This document shows positions 24,183-33,631 of a stretch of 64,000 bases of DNA, piece after piece; position 1 is the first letter of the stretch; each line of letters begins with the position of its first letter. A program made the translations under genes and the position numbers. Source of the stretch: Kitasatospora sp. MAP5-34 (GTDB taxonomy: Bacteria; Actinomycetota; Actinomycetes; Streptomycetales; Streptomycetaceae); contig NZ_JARXZC010000035.1 of assembly GCF_029894335.1 (NCBI RefSeq), positions 1-64,000 of the forward strand, read 5' to 3'. Below the pieces are notes generated by a model. The model was given only the letters and a program-made list of their open reading frames with translations. It was not told where the DNA came from and did no database searches.

Positions 24183-26927
24183 TCAGCTGACGTTCAGCGC
24201 GGTGTCGTCGAGCACGAACGACGTCTGGTACTCGAAGTCCTCGGCACCGGTGAACTTCAGCGTCACCTGCTGGCCGGCGTAAGCGCCGAGGTTGAAGGTG
24301 TGCTGCGCGTATCCGGTGTTGTGGTTGAGATTGGAGTAGGAGGCCAAGGTGCCCAGGACGGTGCCGGAGCTGTTGAGCACCTGCACCTTGAGGGTGTCGT
24401 ACGCGGTGGTCGTCGAGGTCTCGGCCGTGTTGACGTGCAGCCAGAAGCTGAAGTTGTAGGTGCTGCAGCCGCTGGGCAGGGTGACGGTCTGGGCCAGCGT
24501 GTCGGTGGTGGCCTTGCCCCAGCCGTCGAGCCAGGCGTCCCAGGTGCCGCTGTGCGGCGGCTCCAAGGTGCTCTTGTTGATCACCGACACGGGGCTGTGC
24601 GTCGAGGTCACGGTCCACGGCGCGGGGTTGGAGCTGCCGTTCTCGAAGCCCGCGTTGCCGAGCAGCTGCTGTGCCTGGCAGCCCGTGCCGGTGGGGGTGG
24701 CCGTCGCCTCGTTGCTCGCCGCCCCCTCGCCCACGCCGTTCACCGCAGTGACGGTGTAGTAGTAGGCCTGACCGGCGGTCAGCCCCGTGTCCGTGCATGA
24801 GGTCACCGCGCCCAGGCCGCTGCAACCGCCGCTGGTCAGCAGCGTCTCGCCGCCGCTGGTGGTGCCGCGGTACACCTTGTACGAGGTGACGTTCTCTCCG
24901 CCGGTGTTGGACGGCGGAGTCCAACTCAGCGCGGCCTGCCCGGTTCCGGGTGTCGCCGTCAGGCCGGTCGGCGCGCCCGGTACCGTCGCGGCGATCGGCG
25001 AGGCTGTGATGGTCACCGTCGAGGATGCGGAGTTGGCCGGCGAGGCGCTGTCGGTGACGGTCAGCGTCGCGGTGTAGGTACCGGCGGTGCTGTAGGTGTG
25101 GCTCGGGTTCTGGGTCGCGCTGGTGGACCCGTCACCGAAGTTCCAGCTGTAGCTGTACGCCGGGGTGCCACCGGTACCGGTGCCGGTGAAGCCGACGCTC
25201 AGCGGCACCTGACCGGAGGTCGGCGTGGCCGAGGCGGCGGCCGCCAGCGGGTTGCCGACGGCGCTGACCGTGGTCGTCACCTGTGACGTCGCGGTGTTGG
25301 CCGGCGAGGCGCTGTCGGTGACGGTCAGCGTCGCAGTGTAGGTGCCGGCGGTGCTGTAGGTGTGGCTCGGGTTCTGGGTCGTACTGCTGGTCCCGTCACC
25401 GAAGTTCCAGCTGTACGTGTACGGGGCCGTGCCGCCGGTGGCCGAGCCGGTGAAGTTCTCCGTCAGCGGCGCGTTGCCGGTGGTCGGGGACCCCTTGGCG
25501 CTCGCGGACAGCGGGGTCGAGCCCTGGACCCAGAAGTCCTCGAGCGGGTCGCCGAGCGCGGACTGGTCCGCGGTCGTCATCGGGAAGGTGGACGAGCCCA
25601 GGTTGTCGTTCGGGTCGATGACGCCGGAGTGCACGTTCTGCATCGTGCGTTCCATCGCCGCGAGCACGTTGCCCGTGGTGTACGCCACGTGCGAGACGTA
25701 GCCCTGCTTGACGTAGGTCGGCGACCCGATGACGAGCAGCGGCACGCGGTAGGTGTTGCTGACGTGGTCCGCGCCGTTGCTGCCGTTCTGGGTGTCGTCC
25801 TCGGTGACGACGATCAGGGTGTTGTCCTTGTACGTCGGATTGGTCATGATCGAGTTGACGATGTTGTTCGTCGCGGTGTCGTTGCCGGGGACGTCCTGGT
25901 AGGTGCCGGGGTGGTCGTTGAACAGCTCGACGTAGTTGTAGGCCGGCATCCCGTTGGTCTTGATGAAGTTCAGGTAGTCGTTGGAGACCGTGCTGTCGGG
26001 CAGGCTCTGGTTCTGGCAGGTGTACTCGTTGGTGTGCAGCTCTTCGGGGATGGTCGTGCCCGGACGGTTGGGCGGCAGGACCTCGGCCTTGCCGGTAGCC
26101 GGGTTCTTCCAGTAGCCGCTGCCGCTGTTGAGCATCCAGTAGATGTCGCCGTTCATGATGAACGTGTACGGGCTGGTGCCGCTGCTGGTGCCGGACGGAG
26201 CCGTGCAGGCGTTGGTGCCCTCGTCCGTGGGACCCGAGTCACTCTGCAGGAAGCGGTCGAACTGCGTGCCGTTCGACGGGTACGACTGCTGCTGGCTGCT
26301 GGACGAGGACTGCCCCGAGAACAGGAACCAGTGGTTGGGGCCGGACGGCGGCTGAACGCCGGTGCTGTACGAGTCGGACAGCGCGTAGGTCTTCGCCAGC
26401 TGGTGCAGGTTCGGCACGGAGCTGATGTGGTTGGTGCTCTGCACCTGGCCGTTGCAGCTGGGGCTGATCGTGGTCGCGCAGTCGCCGAGGTAGTCGTCGA
26501 AGGTGTGGTTCTCCCGGTAGATGACCACGAAGTGCTGGAACGGCGGGAAGTACGGCGCCAGCGGGTTCACCGCTGCGGCGGGCTTCCCCACGACCGTCTG
26601 ATGGCCACCGACCGTCTGCACGACGGTCTTGTTGGTGATCTTCAGGTTCTTCGGCTGCGGGAACTTCGCGAACTCCACGCCGGGCGCGGCGAACACCGCG
26701 CCGGTGCAGTCGAAGTCGTCGGGCTTGTACGTCTGCGGACGCTTGCCGACTGGCAGGTTCTTGGCGTTCGCCGGGCTCGCCGCCGGGTTCCACCCCTTCA
26801 GCGTGCACGAGCCGACACCGGTTGCGGGGTGCTTACCGGCCCCCTCGGCCGTGGCCAGCGAGGCCCCCGCCAACGTGACGACGGCGAGCAGAGCCGCACT
26901 CGCCGATCGTCTCTTCCACTTTCTCAT
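24183..26927 (-). CDS. Secreted phosphoesterase with two PKD domains, FN3 domain and C-terminal beta domain
   Basis: The 914-residue protein runs from the ATG at 26927, preceded by GGAGGA; the frame is open further but contains no signal. Residues 1-26 (KWKRRSASAALLAVV core) are a secretion signal. The catalytic part (about 130-465) matches the phospholipase C/acid phosphatase phosphoesterase family: VVIYRENHTFDDYLGD, NHWFLFSGQ, and VVTEDDTQNGSNGADH with metal ligands. Two PKD domains follow (each with YSWNFGDG and NPSHTYSTAGTYTATLTV, about 475-650), then a fibronectin III domain (about 655-750). The end is a carbohydrate-binding-like beta sandwich (about 760-914). It probably hydrolyses phosphate esters or phospholipids outside the cell. 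The PKD/FN3 modules act as spacers or polymer binders. Confidence 0.9.
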   Translation of the reverse strand: MRKWKRRSASAALLAVVTLAGASLATAEGAGKHPATGVGSCTLKGWNPAASPANAKNLPVGKRPQTYKPDDFDCTGAVFAAPGVEFAKFPQPKNLKITNKTVVQTVGGHQTVVGKPAAAVNPLAPYFPPFQHFVVIYRENHTFDDYLGDCATTISPSCNGQVQSTNHISSVPNLHQLAKTYALSDSYSTGVQPPSGPNHWFLFSGQSSSSSQQQSYPSNGTQFDRFLQSDSGPTDEGTNACTAPSGTSSGTSPYTFIMNGDIYWMLNSGSGYWKNPATGKAEVLPPNRPGTTIPEELHTNEYTCQNQSLPDSTVSNDYLNFIKTNGMPAYNYVELFNDHPGTYQDVPGNDTATNNIVNSIMTNPTYKDNTLIVVTEDDTQNGSNGADHVSNTYRVPLLVIGSPTYVKQGYVSHVAYTTGNVLAAMERTMQNVHSGVIDPNDNLGSSTFPMTTADQSALGDPLEDFWVQGSTPLSASAKGSPTTGNAPLTENFTGSATGGTAPYTYSWNFGDGTSSTTQNPSHTYSTAGTYTATLTVTDSASPANTATSQVTTTVSAVGNPLAAAASATPTSGQVPLSVGFTGTGTGGTPAYSYSWNFGDGSTSATQNPSHTYSTAGTYTATLTVTDSASPANSASSTVTITASPIAATVPGAPTGLTATPGTGQAALSWTPPSNTGGENVTSYKVYRGTTSGGETLLTSGGCSGLGAVTSCTDTGLTAGQAYYYTVTAVNGVGEGAASNEATATPTGTGCQAQQLLGNAGFENGSSNPAPWTVTSTHSPVSVINKSTLEPPHSGTWDAWLDGWGKATTDTLAQTVTLPSGCSTYNFSFWLHVNTAETSTTTAYDTLKVQVLNSSGTVLGTLASYSNLNHNTGYAQHTFNLGAYAGQQVTLKFTGAEDFEYQTSFVLDDTALNVS

Positions 26928-27965
<1,038 letters not shown>

Positions 27966-28268
27966 ATGAGGCTCACACCCCACGAGCAGGAGCGCCTGCT
28001 CATCCACGTCGCTGCCGACGTGGCGCGTGGCCGTCAGGCCCGTGGCCTGCGGCTCAACTACCCGGAGGCGGTCGCGCTGATCACCTCGCACGTCCTGGAG
28101 GGCGCGCGCGACGGGCGTACCGTCGCCGAGCTGATGAAATCCGGGCGGGACGTGCTCACCCGTGCGGACGTCATGGACGGCGTGCCGGAGATGATCCACG
28201 ACGTCCAGGTCGAGGCGACCTTCCAGGACGGGACCAAGCTCGTCACCGTCCACGGGCCCATCCAGTGA
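27966..28268 (+). CDS. ureA: Urease gamma subunit
   Basis: The 100-residue protein MRLTPHEQERLLIHVAADVA is a full-length urease gamma subunit and keeps GLRLNYPEAVALI and the C-terminal DGTKLVTVHGPI. It is the first structural gene of the urease operon. Its stop overlaps the GTG of ureB (GTGA), giving translational coupling. Urease hydrolyses urea to ammonia and carbamate. Confidence 0.97.
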   Translation: MRLTPHEQERLLIHVAADVARGRQARGLRLNYPEAVALITSHVLEGARDGRTVAELMKSGRDVLTRADVMDGVPEMIHDVQVEATFQDGTKLVTVHGPIQ

Positions 28269-28606
28269 CGGCCGGTCCTGTGTGCGCCGCCACCGTGATC
28301 CCCGGCGAGATCCTCTACGGCGAGGGCGACATCGGCCTGAACGCCGGCCTGCCCGTCACCCAGCTGGCCGTCGTCAACGGCGCGGACCGCCCGGTGCAGG
28401 TTGGCTCGCACTACCACTTCGCCGAGGTCAACCCGGGTCTGGAGTTCGACCGGGCGGCGGCGCGCGGTCTGCGGCTGAACATCCCGGCCGGTACCGCCGT
28501 GCGCTTCGAGCCGGGCATCCCGGCCGAGGTCGAGCTCATTCCCATCCGTGGCCGCCGCGTGGTGGCCGGACTGCGCGGCGAGACCGGAGGCCCCCTCGAT
28601 GCCTGA
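28265..28606 (+). CDS. ureB: Urease beta subunit
   Basis: The 113-residue protein contains the beta-subunit signatures IPGEILYGEGDIGLNAG, VQVGSHYHFAEVNPGLEFDR and IPAGTAVRFEPG. It starts at the GTG at 28265, overlapping the ureA stop, and its end overlaps the ureC ATG by 8 nt. It packs with gamma and alpha to form the trimer of the urease core. Confidence 0.97.
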   Translation: MTAGPVCAATVIPGEILYGEGDIGLNAGLPVTQLAVVNGADRPVQVGSHYHFAEVNPGLEFDRAAARGLRLNIPAGTAVRFEPGIPAEVELIPIRGRRVVAGLRGETGGPLDA

Positions 28607-30326
28607 GCCCACGTACCCCCTCACCGTCACCCGCCGCCGGTACGGCACCCTCTACGGGCCGACCGCCGGGGACAGGATCCGGCTCGCCGACACCAACCTG
28701 CTGATCGAGATCGAGGAGGACCGCTGCGCCGGCGGCGACGAGGCGGTCTTCGGCGGCGGCAAGGTGATCCGGGAGTCGATGGGCCAGGCCCGGACGAGCC
28801 GCGCCGAGGGCGCGCCCGACACCGTGATCACCGGCGTCGTGGTGCTCGACCACTGGGGCATCGTCAAGGCCGACCTCGGTATCCGCGACGGCCGGATCAC
28901 CGCGCTCGGCAAGGCCGGGAACCCGGACACCATGGACGGGGTCCACCCCGAGCTGGTGATCGGCCCGGAGACCGAGATCATCGCGGGCAACGGGAAGATC
29001 CTCACGGCCGGCGCGATCGACGCCCATGTGCACTTCATCTGCCCGCAGTTGGTCGACGAGGCGCTCGCCTCGGGCATCACCACCCTGGTCGGCGGTGGCA
29101 CCGGGCCCGCCGAGGGCAGCAAGGCGACCACCATCACGCCCGGCAGCTGGCACCTGGCCCGGATGTTCGCCTCGATGGACGACCTCCCGGTCAACATCGG
29201 CCTGACCGGCAAGGGCAACACCGTCAACACCGCCGCCATGCACGACCAACTGCGCGGTGGAGCCCTCGGGTTCAAGATTCACGAGGACTGGGGGGCGACC
29301 CCGGCCACCATCGACGCCTGCCTGCGGGTCTGCGACCGGACGGGCGCCCAACTGGCCATCCACACCGACACCTTGAACGAGGCCGGCTTCGTCGCCGACA
29401 CCCTCGCCGCGATCGCCGGACGCGGCATCCACGCCTACCACACCGAGGGTGCGGGCGGCGGGCACGCACCGGACATCATCACCGTGGTCTCCGAGCTCAA
29501 CGTGCTGCCCAGCTCGACCAATCCGACCCGCCCGCACACCGTCAACACCATCGAGGAACACCTCGACATGCTGATGGTCTGCCACCACCTCAGCCCGCAC
29601 GTGCCCGAGGACCTGGCCTTCGCCGAGTCCCGGATCCGCCCCTCGACCATCGCCGCCGAGGACATCCTGCACGACCTCGGCGCCATCTCGATCATCAGCT
29701 CGGACGCCCAGGCGATGGGCCGGATCGGCGAGGTGGTGATGCGGACCTGGCAGACCGCGCACGTCATGAAGGCCGGCCGGGGCTCGCTCCCGGGCGACGG
29801 CCGGGCCGACAACCACCGGGCCCGCCGCTACGTCGCGAAGTACACCATCAACCCGGCCGCCGCCCAGGGTCTGGACGGTGAGATCGGCTCGGTCGAGCCC
29901 GGCAAGCTGGCCGACCTGGTGCTCTGGTCGCCCGCCTTCTTCGGGGTCAAGCCCGACCTGGTGGTCAAGGGCGGCCAGATCGCCTGGGCCCAGCTCGGTG
30001 ACGCCAACGCCTCCATCCCGACCCCGCAACCCATGCTGCCGCGCCCGATGTTCGGCGCGATCGGCCGGGCGGCGGCGGGCAACTCGATCAACTTCACCTC
30101 GGAGGCGGCCATCGCCGACGGCCTGCCCGAGCGGCTCGGCCTCGGCAAGCCGTTCACCGCCATCCGCAACACCCGGGGTGTCACCAAGGACCACATGGTC
30201 AACAACACCACCCGCCCGGACGTCCGGGTCGACCCCGACACCTTCACCGTCACCATCGACGGCGAGACAGTCACCCCCGCTCCCGTCGCCGAACTGCCGC
30301 TCGCCCAGCGGTACTTCCTCTTCTGA
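28599..30326 (+). CDS. ureC: Urease alpha (catalytic) subunit
   Basis: The 575-residue catalytic subunit starts from the ATG at 28599 (MPEPTYPLTVTRRRYGTLYG). The frame is open upstream inside ureB, but this start fits the family length. Nickel and active-site landmarks are the first His pair in GAIDAHVHFICPQ, the carbamylated Lys in ALGFKIHEDWGATP, further ligand His in IHTDTLNE and HTEGAGGGHAPDII, and the mobile-flap catalytic region MVCHHLSPHVPEDLAFAESR. All appear intact, so the enzyme should be active once nickel is inserted. Confidence 0.98.
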   Translation: MPEPTYPLTVTRRRYGTLYGPTAGDRIRLADTNLLIEIEEDRCAGGDEAVFGGGKVIRESMGQARTSRAEGAPDTVITGVVVLDHWGIVKADLGIRDGRITALGKAGNPDTMDGVHPELVIGPETEIIAGNGKILTAGAIDAHVHFICPQLVDEALASGITTLVGGGTGPAEGSKATTITPGSWHLARMFASMDDLPVNIGLTGKGNTVNTAAMHDQLRGGALGFKIHEDWGATPATIDACLRVCDRTGAQLAIHTDTLNEAGFVADTLAAIAGRGIHAYHTEGAGGGHAPDIITVVSELNVLPSSTNPTRPHTVNTIEEHLDMLMVCHHLSPHVPEDLAFAESRIRPSTIAAEDILHDLGAISIISSDAQAMGRIGEVVMRTWQTAHVMKAGRGSLPGDGRADNHRARRYVAKYTINPAAAQGLDGEIGSVEPGKLADLVLWSPAFFGVKPDLVVKGGQIAWAQLGDANASIPTPQPMLPRPMFGAIGRAAAGNSINFTSEAAIADGLPERLGLGKPFTAIRNTRGVTKDHMVNNTTRPDVRVDPDTFTVTIDGETVTPAPVAELPLAQRYFLF

Positions 30327-30330
30327 CGCG

Positions 30331-30993
30331 ATGTCAGTTTCCGCTCTCCTGCTGCTCGCCGACGGTCGCTTCCCAGCCGGTGGCCACGCCCACTCCGGCG
30401 GAGCCGAGGCCGCCGTCAAGGCCGGCCGGGTGCACGACGCCACCACCATGGCGGCGTTCCTCACCGGCCGCCTGCACACCACCGGGCTGACCTCCGCCGC
30501 CCTCGCCGCAGCTGCCGCCGCCGACCACGACCTGGCCGCGCTCGACGAGGCGGCGGACGCCCGTACGCCTTCACCCGCCCAGCGCGCGACCAGCCGCCGC
30601 CTGGGCCGCCAGCTGCTGCGGGCGGCCCGAGCAGCCTGGCCGCACCCGCTGTTGGACGACCTCCGTAGCCGGTACCCGCGCGGCGCCCACCAGCCCGTCG
30701 TGCTCGGAGTCGCCGCGTACGCCGCTGGGCTCGGCCCGACGGAGGCGGCGGCCGTCGCCGCGTACGAGAGCGTCAACGGCCCGGCCACCGCCTGCCTGCG
30801 GCTGCTCGGCCTCGACCCGTACGAGGTCGCGGCCCGGCTCGCCGCGCTCGCCCCGCAGCTGGACGCCGTCGCGGCGCGGGCCACCGAGGCGGCGCGCGCC
30901 GGGCTGGAGCAGCTACCCGCCGCCTCGGCCCCCCTGCTCGACATCTACGCCGAGCAGCACCACTCCTGGAAGGTGCGTCTCTTTGCATCGTGA
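30331..30993 (+). CDS. ureF: Urease accessory protein UreF
   Basis: The 220-residue, all-helical accessory protein starts with ATG 4 nt after the ureC stop. Landmarks are LLLADGRFPAGGHAHSGGAE at the N-terminus (UreF consensus DSxFPxGxxxxSxGxE), the central GAHQPVVLGVAAYAAGLGP, and a C-terminal IYAEQHHSWKVRLFAS. UreF bridges UreD-bound urease and UreG, and controls GTPase-coupled nickel insertion. The gene overlaps ureG by 11 nt. Confidence 0.94.
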   Translation: MSVSALLLLADGRFPAGGHAHSGGAEAAVKAGRVHDATTMAAFLTGRLHTTGLTSAALAAAAAADHDLAALDEAADARTPSPAQRATSRRLGRQLLRAARAAWPHPLLDDLRSRYPRGAHQPVVLGVAAYAAGLGPTEAAAVAAYESVNGPATACLRLLGLDPYEVAARLAALAPQLDAVAARATEAARAGLEQLPAASAPLLDIYAEQHHSWKVRLFAS

Positions 30994-31681
30994 CCACGTC
31001 GACCCCTACGACGCCACTGTCCACCACTCCTACACCGCCGCCCCCCTGCCCGCCTCGACCTCGGCCCGCAACCGCGCGCTGCGGATCGGGCTCGGCGGTC
31101 CCGTCGGCTCCGGCAAGACCGCGACCGTCGCCGCGCTCTGCCGGGCGCTGCGCGAGGAACTCTCGCTCGCCGTCGTGACCAACGACATCTACACCACCGA
31201 GGACGCCGAGTTCCTGCTCCGCAACGCCGTCCTCCCGCCCGAGCGGATCACCGCCGTCGAGACCGGCTGCTGTCCGCACACCGCGATCCGGGACGACATC
31301 TCGGCCAACCTCGAAGCCGTCGAGGAGCTGGAGGACGCGGTCGGGCCACTCGACCTGATCCTGGTCGAATCCGGCGGCGACAACCTCACCGCCACCTTCA
31401 GCCGAGGTCTGGTGGACCACCAGATCTTCGTCATCGACGTCTCCGGTGGCGACAAGATCCCCCGTAAGGGCGGCCCGGGCGTCTCGACCTCCGACCTGCT
31501 CGTCATCAACAAGACCGACCTCGCCCCGCTGGTCGGCGCGGACCTGCAGGTGATGGCCCGCGACGCCAAGGCCCAGCGCGGCGACCTGCCCACGGTCTTC
31601 TGCTCGCTCGCCGCGCCCGATGGCGTCGCGCCCGTCGTCGCGTGGGTCCGCGAGTGCCTCGCCGCCTGGCAGACGCGGTGA
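30983..31681 (+). CDS. ureG: Urease accessory GTPase UreG
   Basis: The 232-residue GTPase starts from a TTG at 30983, with GGAAGGTG upstream. It has the P-loop GLGGPVGSGKTATVAALCRA, VVTNDIYTTEDAEFL, the metal-binding CPH in VETGCCPHTAIRDD, ESGGDN and the base-recognition NKTD. The N-terminal extension is His-rich (His2, His5, His14, His15), which may partly compensate for the missing UreE nickel chaperone. It ends with a GTGA overlap into ureD. Confidence 0.96.
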   Translation: MHRDHVDPYDATVHHSYTAAPLPASTSARNRALRIGLGGPVGSGKTATVAALCRALREELSLAVVTNDIYTTEDAEFLLRNAVLPPERITAVETGCCPHTAIRDDISANLEAVEELEDAVGPLDLILVESGGDNLTATFSRGLVDHQIFVIDVSGGDKIPRKGGPGVSTSDLLVINKTDLAPLVGADLQVMARDAKAQRGDLPTVFCSLAAPDGVAPVVAWVRECLAAWQTR

Positions 31682-32466
31682 CCGTCGGCGCGCTGACTGC
31701 CGACGCACCGGCCGCTGGCGCACCGACCACCGGCGCACTGCTGGCCGCCGCCCGGATCACCGCCGTCCAGGACGGGCGGGGCGGCACGGCCCTGCCCGCC
31801 CTGGACGGCGCCGGGCCGCTCGCGCTGCGCCGCACCACGGGCGAAGGGACGGCGGCCCACGTCATGGTGGTCGGCTCGATGGCCGCACCCCTGGGCGGTG
31901 ACCGGTTGGCGATCCACGCGCGGGTCGGCGCCGGCGCCGAGCTGTGCGTCACCAGCGCCGCCGCCACCATCAGCCTGCCGGGCCGACCGGCCGGTCCGGC
32001 CCACTACGACCTCGACCTGACGGTGGACGAGGACGCCCGCCTCGACTGGCTCCCGGAGCCCGTGGTCGCCGCCACCGGCAGCCACCTGATCATGACCACC
32101 CGGATCACCCTCGCCCCCGGCGCCCGGCTCCGCTACCGCGAGGAACAGGTGCTGGGTCGGCACCACGACTGGGCCCGCCAGGCACCCCCGGGCCGGCTCA
32201 CCTCCCGCCTGACCGTACGGCAGGCCGGCCGCCTGATCCTCGACCAGCAGACCGACCTCGGCCCGGGCGCCCCCGGCTGGGACGGCCCGGCCGCCCTCGC
32301 CGACCACCGCACCGCCGGCCAGCTGCTCTCGGTCGGCCTGCCCGCCGAGCCGCCGACCGCACCCGCCGACGCCGTCCTGCTCACCCTCCCCGGCACCGGC
32401 GCCACCCTGCTCACCGCCCTCGCCCCGGACGCCCTGACGCTGCGCCGCCTGCTGGCCGCAGCCTGA
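31678..32466 (+). CDS. ureD: Urease accessory protein UreD (UreH)
   Basis: The protein has 262 residues from the GTG at 31678, which overlaps the ureG stop; the frame continues upstream inside ureG. Characteristic parts are GDRLAIHARVGAGAELCVTS, LDLTVDEDARLDWLPEPVVA, TTRITLAPGARLRYREEQVL and LILDQQTDLGPGAPGW. UreD is the scaffold that binds the urease apoprotein and recruits UreF and UreG. It closes the operon, and the convergent CtaG gene ends 13 nt downstream. Confidence 0.93.
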   Translation: MTVGALTADAPAAGAPTTGALLAAARITAVQDGRGGTALPALDGAGPLALRRTTGEGTAAHVMVVGSMAAPLGGDRLAIHARVGAGAELCVTSAAATISLPGRPAGPAHYDLDLTVDEDARLDWLPEPVVAATGSHLIMTTRITLAPGARLRYREEQVLGRHHDWARQAPPGRLTSRLTVRQAGRLILDQQTDLGPGAPGWDGPAALADHRTAGQLLSVGLPAEPPTAPADAVLLTLPGTGATLLTALAPDALTLRRLLAAA

Positions 32467-32479
32467 CCGGGTGCCGGAC

Positions 32480-33505
32480 CTACGCGCGGCCGCGCTGCTG
32501 CAGCGAGGCGAGGTAGGCGTTGTAGGCGTTCAGCTCGGCGTCGCCGTCGCGGTCGGCGGCGCGGTCCTGGCGGCGGGCCTGCCGCTCCTCGGACTTCGCC
32601 CACTGCAGGGTCAGCGCGATCAGCACGACCGCCGTCGGGATCTCGCCGAACGCCCAGGTGATGCCGCCGGCCAGCTTCTGGTCGGCGAGCAGGTCGGTGC
32701 CGGCCGGGGCCATCGCCGAGTTGAAGGTGGTCACCAGCTGGCCGGTGGCCATCATCACCGCCACGCCGAAGAAGGCGTGGAACGGCATGCCCATGAACAG
32801 CTCGATGATCCGCATCACGAAGCCCGGCCGGTGCGGTCCGGGGTCGACGCCCATGATCGGCCAGAAGAACAGCAGCCCGGCGGCCAGGAAGTGCACCATC
32901 ATCGCGATGTGCCCCAGCCGGTACTGCATCAGGAAGTCGAAGAGCGGGGTGAAGTACAGCCCGTAGAGGCTCGCGATGAACAGCGGGATGGTGAAGCCGG
33001 GGTGCGAGATCACCTTGACGTACCGGCTGTGCAGCAGCGCCACCAGCAGCTCGCGCGGCCCCCGGCCCCGGCCCTTGCCGGCCGGCCGCAGCGCGCGCAG
33101 CGCGAGGGTGATCGGCGCACCGAGCAGCAGCAGGATGGGGGAGAGCATGGAGAGCACCATGTGCTGCATCATGTGCGCGCTGAACAGGACCATGCCGTAG
33201 TCGTTGAGCCCGCTGCAGGTCACGAACATGATGCTGCCGACCCCGGCCACCCAGGCGATCACCCGGCCGATTGGCCAGCGGTCGCCGCGCCGCCACAGCC
33301 GCACCACGCCGGTGCCGTAGAGCGCGAGCGCGACCAGGCAGGCGATCAGGAACGGCCAGTCCGGGGACCAGGTCAGGGCGGCGGAGGCGGAGAACGGTTC
33401 GAGCGTGCCCATGCCCCCGTGCTGGTGCATCCCTGACATCCCTGACATCCCTGACATGCCTGTCATGCCGTCGCCCATCGGCGGGTCCCGCTTTCCGTCG
33501 TCCAT
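32480..33505 (-). CDS. CtaG/Caa3-type cytochrome c oxidase assembly membrane protein with Met-rich N-terminus
   Basis: The 341-residue protein has about seven membrane helices between residues 45 and 310. Conserved CtaG_2-type motifs include SAHMMQHMVLSMLSPILLLL, GHIAMMVHFLAAGLLFFWPI and MPFHAFFGVAVMM, rich in His and Met suited to copper. The N-terminus carries a MTGMSGMSGMSGMHQHGGM repeat, a probable Cu(I)-binding sequence, encoded by three copies of a 9-bp unit. Such proteins are linked to copper delivery to heme-copper oxidases. The gene is divergent from the P450 gene. Confidence 0.9.
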   Translation of the reverse strand: MDDGKRDPPMGDGMTGMSGMSGMSGMHQHGGMGTLEPFSASAALTWSPDWPFLIACLVALALYGTGVVRLWRRGDRWPIGRVIAWVAGVGSIMFVTCSGLNDYGMVLFSAHMMQHMVLSMLSPILLLLGAPITLALRALRPAGKGRGRGPRELLVALLHSRYVKVISHPGFTIPLFIASLYGLYFTPLFDFLMQYRLGHIAMMVHFLAAGLLFFWPIMGVDPGPHRPGFVMRIIELFMGMPFHAFFGVAVMMATGQLVTTFNSAMAPAGTDLLADQKLAGGITWAFGEIPTAVVLIALTLQWAKSEERQARRQDRAADRDGDAELNAYNAYLASLQQRGRA

Positions 33506-33631
33506 CCGTCCGTCCGAGCCGGGCCGCGCGGGTCCGGTTCGTCCGTTTTGCTTCGGCTCTCAGGGTAGGCGCCGCTTATACCGCCGCCGCAGCCGACCCC
33601 GGTACGGCGCGCCCGACTATGGTGGCTGATC

